Positions 39,929 to 53,094 of a stretch of 64,000 nt of DNA are shown in pieces. Under the pieces are notes generated by a model. That model was not told the origin of the DNA. It worked only from the letters and a program-made list of their open reading frames with translations, and did no database searches. Position numbers and translations under genes: made by a program. The stretch spans positions 4,908,501 to 4,972,500 of the forward strand of contig OZ059900.1 of assembly GCA_964057225.1 (NCBI GenBank). The letters run 5' to 3'. Source of the DNA: Auanema rhodensis. Lineage: Eukaryota > Nematoda > Chromadorea > Rhabditida > Rhabditidae. Positions within the stretch are counted from its first letter, which is position 1. Every line of letters starts with the position of its first letter.

Positions 39929-42534
39929 TGTTCACAAAAAATTGGAAGTCCTGGTTACCATGCATCAAATCCTTTAAGATAGTGTTTCTAGACTAATATA
40001 ACCATGGGGACTTTATCAAATTTCACAGTATTCTTCTATCTTTAACGGTATCCGAGTTACAAATCAAGATCACTTTCTTTGGATACTTAGGTGGTATAGC
40101 TACCTGTTCACAAAAAATTGGAAGTCCTGGTTACCATGCATCAAACCCATTAAGATTGTGTTTCTAGACTAATATGACCATGAGAAATTCATTTAAGTTC
40201 ACAGTATTCTTCTATCTTTAACGGTATCCGAGTTACAAATCAAGATCACTTTCTTTGGATACTTAGGTGGTATAGCTACCTGTTCACAAAAAATTGGAAG
40301 TCCTGGTTACCATGCATCAAACCCATTAAGATTGTGTCTCTAGACTAATATAACCATGGGAAATTCATTTAAGTTCACAGTATTCTTCTATCTTTAACGG
40401 TATCCGAGTTACAAATCAAGATCACTTTCTTTGGATACTTAGGTGGTATAGCTACCTGTTCACAAAAAATTGGAAGTCTTGGTTACCATGCATCAAATCC
40501 TTTAAGATAGTGTTTCTAGACTAATATAACCATGGGGACTTCATTAAATTTCACAGTATTCTTCTATCTTTAACGGTATCCGAGTTACAAATCAAGACCA
40601 CTTTCTTTGGATACTTAGGTGGTATAGCTACCTGTTCACAAAAAATTGGAAGTCTTGGTTACCATGCATCAAATCCTTTAAGATAGTGTTTCTAGACTAA
40701 TATAACCATGGGGACTTCATTAAATTTCACAGTATTCTTCTATCTTCAATGGTATCCGAGTTACAAATCAAGATCACTTTCTTTGGATACTTAGGTGGTA
40801 TAGCTACCTGTTCACAAAAAATTGGAAGTCCTGGTTACCATGCATCAAACCCATTAAGATTGTGTTTCTAGACTAATATAACCATGGGAAATTCATTTAA
40901 GTTCACAGTATTCTTCTATCTTTAACGGTATCCGAGTTACAAATCAAGATCACTTTCTTTGGATACTTAGGTGGTATAGCTACCTGTTCACAAAAAATTG
41001 GAAGTCCTGGTTACCATGCATCAAACCCATTAAGATTGTGTTTCTAGACTAATATGACCATGAGAAATTCATTTAAGTTCACAGTATTCTTCTATCTTTA
41101 ACGGTATCCGAGTTACAAATCAAGATCACTTTCTTTGGATACTTAGGTGGTATAGCTACCTGTTCACAAAAAATTGGAAGTCCTGGTTACCATGCATCAA
41201 ACCCATTAAGATTGTGTTTCTAGACTAATATGACCATGGGAAATTTATTTAAGTACACAGTATTCTTCTATCTTTAACGGTATCCGAGTTACAAATCAAG
41301 ATCACTTTCTTTGGATACTTATGTGGTATAGCTACCTGTTCACAAAAAATTGGAAGTCCTGGTTACCATGCATCAAATCCTTTAACATAGTGTTTCTAGA
41401 CTAATATAACCATGGGGACTTTATCAAATTTCACAGTATTCTTCTATCTTTAACGGTATCCGAGTTACAAATCAAGATCACTTTCTTTGGATACTTAGGT
41501 GGTATAGCTACCTGTTCACAAAAAATTGGAAGTCCTGGTTACCATGCATCAAATCCTTTAAGATAGTGTTTCTAGACTAATATAACCATGGGGACTTCAT
41601 CAAATTTCACAGTATTCTTCTATCTTTAACGGTATCCGAGTTACAAATCAAGATCACTTTCTTTGGATACTTAGGTGGTATAGCTACCTGTTCACAAAAA
41701 ATTGGAAGTCCTGGTTACCATGCATCACCATGGGAAATTCATTTAAGTTCACAGTATTCTTCTATCTTTAACGGTATCCGAGTTACAAATCAAGATCACT
41801 TTCTTTGGATACTTAGGTGGTATAGCTACCTGTTCACAAAAAATTGGAAGTCCTGGTTACCATGCATCAAACCCATTAAGATTGTGTCTCTAGACTAATA
41901 TAACCATGGGAAATTCATTTAAGTTCACAGTATTCTTCTATCTTTAACGGTATCCGAGTTACAAATCAAGATCACTTTCTTTGGATACTTAGGTGGTATA
42001 GCTACCTGTTCACAAAAAATTGGAAGTCCTGGTTACCATGCATCAAACCCATTAAGATTGTGTTTCTAGACTAATATAACCATGGGGACTTTATCAAATT
42101 TCACAGTATTCTTCTATCTTTAACGGTATCCGAGTTACAAATCAAGATCACTTTCTTTGGATACTTAGGTGGTATAGCTACCTGTTCACAAAAAATTGGA
42201 AGTCCTGGTTACCATGCATCAAACCCATTAAGATTGTGTTTCTAGACTAATATAACCATGGGAAATTCATTTAAGTTCACAGTATTCTTCTATCTTTAAC
42301 GGTATCCGAGTTACAAATCAAGATCACTTTCTTTGGATACTTAGGTGGTATAGCTACCTGTTCACAAAAAATTGGAAGTCCTGGTTACCATGCATCAAAC
42401 CCATTAAGATTGTGTTTCTAGACTAATATAACCATGGGAAATTCATTTAAGTTCACAGTATTCTTCTATCTTTAACGGTATCCGAGTTACAAATCAAGAT
42501 CACTTTCTTTGGATACTTAGGTGGTATAGCTACC
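39929..42534. repeat. 3,134-bp tandem block, copy 2 (homologous part)
   Basis: Matches 36,795-39,400 monomer by monomer: AAGACCACTTT at 40,595, TTCAATGG near 40,745, truncated monomer at 41,689. The order then departs: D' repeats here where copy 1 has D''-J-S, consistent with later local amplification of D'. Confidence 0.88.
41689..41830. repeat. 142-bp truncated satellite A monomer
   Basis: Eleventh and last copy of the 34-bp deletion, 3,134 bp after the tenth. Confidence 0.97.
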
Positions 42535-42886
42535 TGTTCACAAAAAATTGGAAGTCCTGGTTACCATGCATCAAACCCATTAAGATTGTGTTTCTAGACT
42601 AATATAACCATGGGAAATTCATTTAAGTTCACAGTATTCTTCTATCTTTAACGGTATCCGAGTTACAAATCAAGATCACTTTCTTTGGATACTTAGGTGG
42701 TATAGCTACCTGTTCACAAAAAATTGGAAGTCCTGGTTACCATGCATCAAACCCATTAAGATTGTGTTTCTAGACTAATATAACCATGGGAAATTCATTT
42801 AAGTTCACAGTATTCTTCTATCTTTAACGGTATCCGAGTTACAAATCAAGATCACTTTCTTTGGATACTTAGGTGGTATAGCTACC
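42183..42886. repeat. Run of four consecutive D' monomers (consensus reference)
   Basis: Monomers at 42,183, 42,359, 42,535 and 42,711 look identical by eye: cccattaagattg, ATAACC, GGGAAATTCATTTAAG, TTCTTCTATC and TTAGGTGG. They serve as a reference for the 176-bp consensus and mark a homogenised patch. The next monomer (42,887) has private changes ATAAACATGAG. Confidence 0.85.
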
Positions 42887-43238
42887 TGTTCACAAAAAAT
42901 TGGAAGTCCTGGTTACCATGCATCAAACCCATTAAGATTGTGTTTCTAGACTAATATAAACATGAGAAATTCATTTAAGTTCACAGTATTCTTCTATCTT
43001 TAACGGTATCCGAGTTACAAATCAAGATCACTTTCTTTGGATACTTAGGTGGTATAGCTACCTGTTCACAAAAAATTGGAAGTCCTGGTTACCATGCATC
43101 AAACCCATTAAGATTGTGTTTCTAGACTAATATAACCATGGGAAATTCATTCAAGTTCACAGTATTCTTCTATCTTTAACGGTATCCGAGTTACAAATCA
43201 AGATCACTTTCTTTGGATACTTAGGTGGTATAGCTACC

Positions 43239-43942
43239 TGTTCACAAAAAATTGGAAGTCCTGGTTACCATGCATCAAACCCATTAAGATTGTGTTTCTA
43301 GACTAATATGACCATGAGAAATTCATTTAAGTTCACAGTATTCTTCTATCTTTAACGGTATCCGAGTTACAAATCAAGATCACTTTCTTTGGATACTTAG
43401 GTGGTATAGCTACCTGTTCCCAAAAAATTGGAAGTCCTGGTTACCATGCATCAAACCCATTAAGATTGTGTTTCTAGACTAATATAACCATGGGAAATTC
43501 ATTTAAGTTCACAGTATTCTTCTATCTTTAACGGTATCCGAGTTACAAATCAAGATCACTTTCTTTGGATACTTAGGTGGTATAGCTACCTGTTCACAAA
43601 AAATTGGAAGTCCTGGTTACCTTGCATCAAACCCATTAAGATTGTGTTTCTAGACTAATATGACCATGGGAAATTCATTTAAGTTCACAGTATTCTTTTA
43701 TCTTTAACGGTATCCGAGTTACAAATCAAGATCACTTTCTTTGGATACTTAGGTGGTATAGCTACCTGTTCACAAAAAATTGGAAGTCCTGGTTACCATG
43801 CATCAAACCCATTAAGATTGTGTTTCTAGACTAATATAACCATGGGAAATTCATTTAAGTTCACAGTATTCTTCTATCTTTAACGGTATCCGAGTTACAA
43901 ATCAAGATCACTTTCTTTGGATACTTAGGTGGTATAGCTACC
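43239..43942. repeat. 704-bp block R-D'-(CCTTGCATC)-D', copy 1
   Basis: Four monomers, the third with the rare TTACCTTGCATC form plus TTCTTTTATC. The same order is at 48,871-49,574, 5,632 bp (32 monomers) downstream. Confidence 0.72.
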
Positions 43943-46230
43943 TGTTCACAAAAAATTGGAAGTCCTGGTTACCATGCATCAAACCCATTAAGATTGTGTT
44001 TCTAGACTAATATGACCATGGGAAATTCATTTAAGTTCACAGTATTCTTTTATCTTTAACGGTATCCGAGTTACAAATCAAGATCACTCTCTTTGGATAC
44101 TTATGTGGTATAGCTACCTGTTCACAAAAAATTGGAAGTCCTGGTTACCATGCATCAAATCCTTTAAGATAGTGTTTCTAGACTAATATAACCATGGGGA
44201 CTTTATCAAATTTCACAGTATTCTTCTATCTTTAACGGTATCCGAGTTACAAATCAAGATCACTTTCTTTGGATACTTAGGTGGTATAGCCACCTGTTCA
44301 CAAAAAATTGGAAGTCCTGGTTACCATGCATCAAATCCTTTAAGATAGTGTTTCTAGACTAATATGACCATGGGGACTTCATTAAAATTAACAGTATTCT
44401 TCTATCTTTAACGGTATCCGAGTTACAAATCAAGATCACTTTCTTTGGATACTTAGGTGGTATAGCTACCTGTTCACAAAAAATTGGAAGTCCTGGTTAC
44501 CATGCATCAAATCCTTTAAGATAGTGTTTCTAGACTAATATGATCATGGGAAATTCATTTAAGTTCACAGTATTCTTCTATCTTTAACGGTATCCGAGTT
44601 ACAAATCAAGATCACTTTCTTTGGATACTTAGGTGGTATAGCTACCTGTTCACAAAAAATTGGAAGTCCTGGTTACCATGCATCAAATCCTTTAAGATAG
44701 TGTTTCTAGACTAATATAACCATGGGGACTTTATCAAATTTCACAGTATTCTTCTATCTTTAACGGTATCCGAGTTACAAATCAAGATCACTTTCTTTGG
44801 ATACTTAGGTGGTATAGCTACCTGTTCACAAAAAATTGGAAGTCCTGGTTACCATGCATCAAATCCTTTAAGATAGTGTTTCTAGACTAATATGATCATG
44901 GGAAATTCATTTAAGTTCACAGTATTCTTCTATCTTTAACGGTATCCGAGTTACAAATCAAGATCACTTTCTTTGGATACTTAGGTGGTATAGCTACCTG
45001 TTCACAAAAAATTGGAAGTCCTGGTTACCATGCATCAAATCCTTTAAGATAGTGTTTCTAGACTAATATAACCATGGGGACTTTATCAAATTTCACAGTA
45101 TTCTTCTATCTTTAACGGTATCCGAGTTACAAATCAAGATCACTTTCTTTGGATACTTAGGTGGTATAGCTACCTGTTCACAAAAAATTGGAAGTCCTGG
45201 TTACCATGCATCAAATCCTTTAAGATAGTGTTTCTAGACTAATATAACCATGGGGACTTTATCAAATTTCACAGTATTCTTCTATCTTTAACGGTATCCG
45301 AGTTACAAATCAAGATCACTTTCTTTGGATACTTAGGTGGTATAGCTACCTGTTCACAAAAAATTGGAAGTCCTGGTTACCATGCATCAAACCCATTAAG
45401 ATAGTGTTTCTAGACTAATATAACCATGGGGACTTTATCAAATTTCACAGTATTCTTCTATCTTTAACGGTATCCGAGTTACAAATCAAGATCACTTTCT
45501 TTGGATACTTAGGTGGTATGGCTACCTGTTCACAAAAAATTGGAAGTCCTGGTTACCATGCATCAAACCCATTAAGATTGTGTTTCTAGACTAATATAAC
45601 CATGGGAAATTCATTTAAGTTCACAGTATTCTTCTATCTTTAACGGTATCCGAGTTACAAATCAAGATCACTTTCTTTGGATACTTAGGTGGTATGGCTA
45701 CCTGTTCACAAAAAATTGGAAGTCCTGGTTACCATGCATCAAACCCATTAAGATTGTGTTTCTAGACTAATATAACCATGGGAAATTCATTTAAGTTCAC
45801 AGTATTCTTCTATCTTTAACGGTATCCGAGTTACAAATCAAGATCACTTTCTTTGGATACTTAGGTGGTATAGTTACCTGTTCACAAAAAATTGGAAGTC
45901 CTGGTTACCATGCATCAAACCCATTAAGATTGTGTTTCTAGACTAATATAACCATGGGAAATTCATTTAAGTTCACAGTATTCTTCTATCTTTAACGGTA
46001 TCCGAGTTACAAATCAAGATCACTTTCTTTGGATACTTAGGTGGTATAGCTACCTGTTCACAAAAAATTGGAAGTCCTGGTTACCATGCATCAAACCCAT
46101 TAAGATTGTGTTTCTAGACTAATATAACCATGGGAAATTCATTTAAGTTCACAGTATTCTTCTATCTTTAACGGTATCCGAGTTACAAATCAAGATCACT
46201 TTCTTTGGATACTTAGGTGGTATAGCTACC

Positions 46231-47110
46231 TGTTCACAAAAAATTGGAAGTCCTGGTTACCATGCATCAAACCCATTAAGATTGTGTTTCTAGACTAATA
46301 TGACCATGGGAAATTTATTTAAGTACACAGTATTCTTCTATCTTTAACGGTATCCGAGTTACAAATCAAGATCACTTTCTTTGGATACTTAGGTGGTATA
46401 GCTACCTGTTCACAAAAAATTGGAAGTCTTGGTTACCATGCATCAAATCCTTTAAGATAGTGTTTCTAGACTAATATAACCATGGGGACTTTATCAAATT
46501 TCACAGTATTCTTCTATCTTTAACGGTATCCGAGTTACAAATCAAGATCACTTTCTTTGGATACTTAGGTGGTATAGCTACCTGTTCACAAAAAATTGGA
46601 AGTCCTGGTTACCATGCATCAAACCCATTAAGATTGTGTTTCTAGACTAATATGACCATGGGAAATTTATTTAAGTACACAGTATTCTTCTATCTTTAAC
46701 GGTATCCGAGTTACAAATCAAGATCACTTTCTTTGGATACTTAGGTGGTATAGCTACCTGTTCACAAAAAATTGGAAGTCCTGGTTACCATGAATCAAAC
46801 CCATTAAGATTGTGTTTCTAGACTAATATAACCATGGGGACTTTATCAAATTTCACAGTATTCTTCTATCTTTAACGGTATCCGAGTTACAAATCAAGAT
46901 CACTTTCTTTGGATACTTAGGTGGTATGGCTACCTGTTCACAAAAAATTGGAAGTCCTGGTTACCATGCATCAAACCCATTAAGATTGTGTTTCTAGACT
47001 AATATAACCATGGGAAATTCATTTAAGTTCACAGTATTCTTCTATCTTTAACGGTATCCGAGTTACAAATCAAGATCACTTTCTTTGGATACTTAGGTGG
47101 TATAGTTACC
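46231..47110. repeat. 880-bp five-monomer tandem block, copy 1
   Basis: Order: AAATTTATTT form, TCTTGG J, AAATTTATTT form, G with CCATGAATC and GGTATGGC, D' ending TATAGTTACC. All these rare markers recur 880 bp later. Confidence 0.93.
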
Positions 47111-47990
47111 TGTTCACAAAAAATTGGAAGTCCTGGTTACCATGCATCAAACCCATTAAGATTGTGTTTCTAGACTAATATGACCATGGGAAATTTATTT
47201 AAGTACACAGTATTCTTCTATCTTTAACGGTATCCGAGTTACAAATCAAGATCACTTTCTTTGGATACTTAGGTGGTATAGCTACCTGTTCACAAAAAAT
47301 TGGAAGTCTTGGTTACCATGCATCAAATCCTTTAAGATAGTGTTTCTAGACTAATATAACCATGGGGACTTTATCAAATTTCACAGTATTCTTCTATCTT
47401 TAACGGTATCCGAGTTACAAATCAAGATCACTTTCTTTGGATACTTAGGTGGTATAGCTACCTGTTCACAAAAAATTGGAAGTCCTGGTTACCATGCATC
47501 AAACCCATTAAGATTGTGTTTCTAGACTAATATGACCATGGGAAATTTATTTAAGTACACAGTATTCTTCTATCTTTAACGGTATCCGAGTTACAAATCA
47601 AGATCACTTTCTTTGGATACTTAGGTGGTATAGCTACCTGTTCACAAAAAATTGGAAGTCCTGGTTACCATGAATCAAACCCATTAAGATTGTGTTTCTA
47701 GACTAATATAACCATGGGGACTTTATCAAATTTCACAGTATTCTTCTATCTTTAACGGTATCCGAGTTACAAATCAAGATCACTTTCTTTGGATACTTAG
47801 GTGGTATGGCTACCTGTTCACAAAAAATTGGAAGTCCTGGTTACCATGCATCAAACCCATTAAGATTGTGTTTCTAGACTAATATAACCATGGGAAATTC
47901 ATTTAAGTTCACAGTATTCTTCTATCTTTAACGGTATCCGAGTTACAAATCAAGATCACTTTCTTTGGATACTTAGGTGGTATAGTTACC
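47111..47990. repeat. 880-bp five-monomer tandem block, copy 2
   Basis: Direct copy of 46,231-47,110, with CCATGAATC, GGTATGGC and TATAGTTACC in the same places. Confidence 0.93.
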
Positions 47991-48870
47991 TGTTCACAAA
48001 AAATTGGAAGTCCTGGTTACCATGCATCAAACCCATTAAGATTGTGTTTCTAGACTAATATAACCATGGGAAATTCATTTAAGTTCACAGTATTCTTCTA
48101 TCTTTAACGGTATCCGAGTTACAAATCAAGATCACTTTCTTTGGATACTTAGGTGGTATAGCTACCTGTTCACAAAAAATTGAAAGTCCTGGTTACCATG
48201 CATCAAACCCATTAAGATTGTGTTTCTAGACTAATATAACCATGGGAAATTCATTTAAGTTCACAGTATTCTTCTATCTTTAACGGTATCCGAGTTACAA
48301 ATCAAGATCACTTTCTTTGGATACTTAGGTGGTATAGCTACCTGTTCACAAAAAATTGGAAGTCCTGGTTACCATGCATCAAACCCATTAAGATTGTGTT
48401 TCTAGACTAATATGACCATGGGAAATTTATTTAAGTACACAGTATTCTTCTATCTTTAACGGTATCCGAGTTACAAATCAAGATCACTTTCTTTGGATAC
48501 TTAGGTGGTATAGCTACCTGTTCACAAAAAATTGGAAGTCCTGGTTACCATGCATCAAACCCATTAAGATTGTGTTTCTAGACTAATATAACCATGGGAA
48601 ATTCATTTAAGTTCACAGTATTCTTCTATCTTTAACGGTATCCGAGTTACAAATCAAGATCACTTTCTTTGGATACTTAGGTGGTATAGCTACCTGTTCA
48701 CAAAAAATTGGAAGTCCTGGTTACCATGCATCAAACCCATTAAGATTGTGTTTCTAGACTAATATAACCATGGGAAATTCATTTAAGTTCACAGTATTCT
48801 TCTATCTTTAACGGTATCCGAGTTACAAATCAAGATCACTTTCTTTGGATACTTAGGTGGTATAGCTACC

Positions 48871-49574
48871 TGTTCACAAAAAATTGGAAGTCCTGGTTAC
48901 CATGCATCAAACCCATTAAGATTGTGTTTCTAGACTAATATGACCATGAGAAATTCATTTAAGTTCACAGTATTCTTCTATCTTTAACGGTATCCGAGTT
49001 ACAAATCAAGATCACTTTCTTTGGATACTTAGGTGGTATAGCTACCTGTTCACAAAAAATTGGAAGTCCTGGTTACCATGCATCAAACCCATTAAGATTG
49101 TGTTTCTAGACTAATATAACCATGGGAAATTCATTTAAGTTCACAGTATTCTTCTATCTTTAACGGTATCCGAGTTACAAATCAAGATCACTTTCTTTGG
49201 ATACTTAGGTGGTATAGCTACCTGTTCACAAAAAATTGGAAGTCCTGGTTACCTTGCATCAAACCCATTAAGATTGTGTTTCTAGACTAATATGACCATG
49301 GGAAATTCATTTAAGTTCACAGTATTCTTTTATCTTTAACGGTATCCGAGTTACAAATCAAGATCACTTTCTTTGGATACTTAGGTGGTATAGCTACCTG
49401 TTCACAAAAAATTGGAAGTCCTGGTTACCATGCATCAAACCCATTAAGATTGTGTTTCTAGACTAATATAACCATGGGAAATTCATTTAAGTTTACAGTA
49501 TTCTTCTATCTTTAACGGTATCCGAGTTACAAATCAAGATCACTTTCTTTGGATACTTAGGTGGTATAGCTACC
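48871..49574. repeat. 704-bp block R-D'-(CCTTGCATC)-D', copy 2
   Basis: Same order as 43,239-43,942; the last monomer has AAGTTTACAG. It is followed at 49,575 by a TCTTGG monomer with TTCAATGG, a marker otherwise found only in the 3,134-bp blocks. Confidence 0.72.
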
Positions 49575-52500
49575 TGTTCACAAAAAATTGGAAGTCTTGG
49601 TTACCATGCATCAAATCCTTTAAGATAGTGTTTCTAGACTAATATAACCATGGGGACTTCATTAAATTTCACAGTATTCTTCTATCTTCAATGGTATCCG
49701 AGTTACAAATCAAGATCACTTTCTTTGGATACTTAGGTGGTATAGCTACCTGTTCACAAAAAATTGGAAGTCCTGGTTACCTTGCATCAAACCCATTAAG
49801 ATTGTGTTTCTAGACTAATATAACCATGGGAAATTCATTTAAGTTCACAGTATTCTTCTATCTTTAACGGTATCCGAGTTACAAATCAAGATCACTTTCT
49901 TTGGATACTTAGGTGGTATAGCTACCTGTTCACAAAAAATTGGAAGTCCTGGTTACCATGCATCAAACCCATTAAGATAGTGTTTCTAGACTAATATAAC
50001 CATGGGGACTTTATCAAATTTCACAGTATTCTTCTATCTTTAACGGTATCCGAGTTACAAATCAAGATCACTTTCTTTGGATACTTAGGTGGTATAGCTA
50101 CCTGTTCACAAAAAATTGGAAGTCCTGGTTACCATGCATCAAACCCATTAAGATTGTGTTTCTAGACTAATATGACCATGAGAAATTCATTTAAGTTCAC
50201 AGTATTCTTCTATCTTTAACGGTATCCGAGTTACAAATCAAGATCACTTTCTTTGGATACTTAGGTGGTATAGCTACCTGTTCACAAAAAATTGGAAGTC
50301 CTGGTTACCATGCATCAAACCCATTAAGATTGTGCTTCTAGACTAATATGACCATGGGAAATTTATTTAAGTACACAGTATTCTTCTATCTTTAACGGTA
50401 TCCGAGTTACAAATCAAGATCACTTTCTTTGGATACTTATGTGGTATAGCTACCTGTTCACAAAAAATTGGAAGTCCTGGTTACCATGCATCAAACCCAT
50501 TAAGATTGTGTTTCTAGACTAATATGACCATGGGAAATTTATTTAAGTACACAGTATTCTTCTATCTTTAACGGTATCCGAGTTAGAAATCAAGATCACT
50601 TTCTTTGGATACTTATGTGGTATAGCTACCTGTTCACAAAAAATTGGAAGTCTTGGTTACCATGCATCAAATCCTTTAAGATAGTGTTTCTAGACTAATA
50701 TAACCATGGGGACTTTATCAAATTTCACAGTATTCTTCTATCTTTAACGGTATCCGAGTTACAAATCAAGATCACTTTCTTTGGATACTTAGGTGGTATA
50801 GCTACCTGTTCACAAAAAATTGGAAGTCCTGGTTACCATGCATCAAATCCTTTAAGATAGTGTTTCTAGACTAATATAACCATGGGGACTTTATCAAATT
50901 TCACAGTATTCTTCTATCTTTAACGGTATCCGAGTTACAAATCAAGATCACTTTCTTTGGATACTTAGGTGGTATAGCTACCTGTTCACAAAAAATTGGA
51001 AGTCCTGGTTACCATGCATCAAACCCATTAAGATTGTGTCTCTAGACTAATATAACCATGGGAAATTCATTTAAGTTCACAGTATTCTTCTATCTTTAAC
51101 GGTATCCGAGTTACAAATCAAGATCACTTTCTTTGGATACTTAGGTGGTATAGCTACCTGTTCACAAAAAATTGGAAGTCCTGGTTACCATGCATCAAAC
51201 CCATTAAGATTGTGTTTCTAGACTAATATAACCATGGGGACTTTATCAAATTTCACAGTATTCTTCTATCTTTAACGGTATCCGAGTTACAAATCAAGAT
51301 CACTTTCTTTGGATACTTAGGTGGTATAGCTACCTGTTCACAAAAAATTGGAAGTCCTGGTTACCATGCATCAAACCCATTAAGATTGTGTTTCTAGACT
51401 AATATAACCATGGGAAATTCATTTAAGTTCACAGTATTCTTCTATCTTTAACGGTATCCGAGTTACAAATCAAGATCACTTTCTTTGGATACTTAGGTGT
51501 TATAGCTACCTGTTCACAAAAAATTGGAAGTCCTGGTTACCATGCATCAAACCCATTAAGATTGTGTTTCTAGACTAATATAACCATGGGAAATTCATTT
51601 AAGTTCACAGTATTCTTCTATCTTTAACGGTATCCGAGTTACAAATCAAGATCACTTTCTTTGGATACTTAGGTGGTATAGCTACCTGTTCACAAAAAAT
51701 TGGAAGTCCTGGTTACCATGCATCAAACCCATTAAGATTGTGTTTCTAGACTAATATAACCATGGGAAATTCATTTAAGTTCACAGTATTCTTCTATCTT
51801 TAACGGTATCCGAGTTACAAATCAAGATCACTTTCTTTGGATACTTAGGTGGTATAGCTACCTGTTCACAAAAAATTGGAAGTCCTGGTTACCATGCATC
51901 AAACCCATTAAGATTGTGTTTCTAGACTAATATGACCATGAGAAATTCATTTAAGTTCACAGTATTCTTCTATCTTTAACGGTATCCGAGTTACAAATCA
52001 AGATCACTTTCTTTGGATACTTAGGTGGTATAGCTACCTGTTCACAAAAAATTGGAAGTCCTGGTTACCATGCATCAAACCCATTAAGATTGTGTTTCTA
52101 GACTAATATAACCATGGGAAATTCATTTAAGTTCACAGTATTCTTCTATCTTTAACGGTATCCGAGTTACAAATCAAGATCACTTTCTTTGGATACTTAG
52201 GTGGTATAGCTACCTGTTCACAAAAAATTGGAAGTCTTGGTTACCATGCATCAAACCCATTAAGATTGTGTTTCTAGACTAATATGACCATGGGAAATTC
52301 ATTTAAGTTCACAGTATTCTTTTATCTTTAACGGTATCCGAGTTACAAATCAAGATCACTTTCTTTGGATACTTATGTGGTATAGCTACCTGTTCACAAA
52401 AAATTGGAAGTCCTGGTTACCATGCATCAAATCCTTTAAGATAGTGTTTCTAGACTAATATAACCATGGGGACTTTATCAAATTTCACAGTATTCTTCTA

Positions 52501-53094
52501 TCTTTAACGGTATCCGAGTTACAAATCAAGATCACTTTCTTTGGATACTTAGGTGGTATAGCTACCTGTTCACAAAAAATTGGAAGTCCTGGTTACCATG
52601 CATCAAACCCATTAAGATTGTGTCTCTAGACTAATATAACCATGGGAAATTCATTTAAGTTCACAGTATTCTTCTATCTTTAACGGTATCCGAGTTACAA
52701 ATCAAGATCACTTTCTTTGGATACTTAGGTGGTATAGCTACCTGTTCACAAAAAATTGGAAGTCCTGGTTACCATGCATCAAACCCATTAAGATTGTGTT
52801 TCTAGACTAATATAACCATGGGAAATTCATTTAAGTTCACAGTATTCTTCTATCTTTAACGGTATCCGAGTTACAAATCAAGATCACTTTCTTTGGATAC
52901 TTAGGTGGTATAGCTACCTGTTCACAAAAAATTGGAAGTCCTGGTTACCATGCATCAAACCCATTAAGATTGTGTTTCTAGACTAATATGACCATGGGAA
53001 ATTTATTTAAGTTCACAGTATTCTTTTATCTTCAACGGTATCCGAGTTACAAATCAAGATCACTTTCTTTGGATACTTATGTGGTATAGCTACC

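Larger units (their letters stand above)
42887..53094. repeat. Satellite A subdomain 4: D'-rich mosaic
   Basis: Mostly D', J, R and the AAATTTATTTAAGTACAC form, all 176 bp, without any length variant. Regional markers include GGTATGGCTACC (45,510-47,815), TATAGTTACC, CCATGAATC, CCTTGCATC and GTTCCCAAAA. One monomer near 50,580 has GAGTTAGAAAT. Two duplications are listed separately; the rest is a patchwork of short shared orders that I could not resolve into blocks by eye. Confidence 0.85.
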
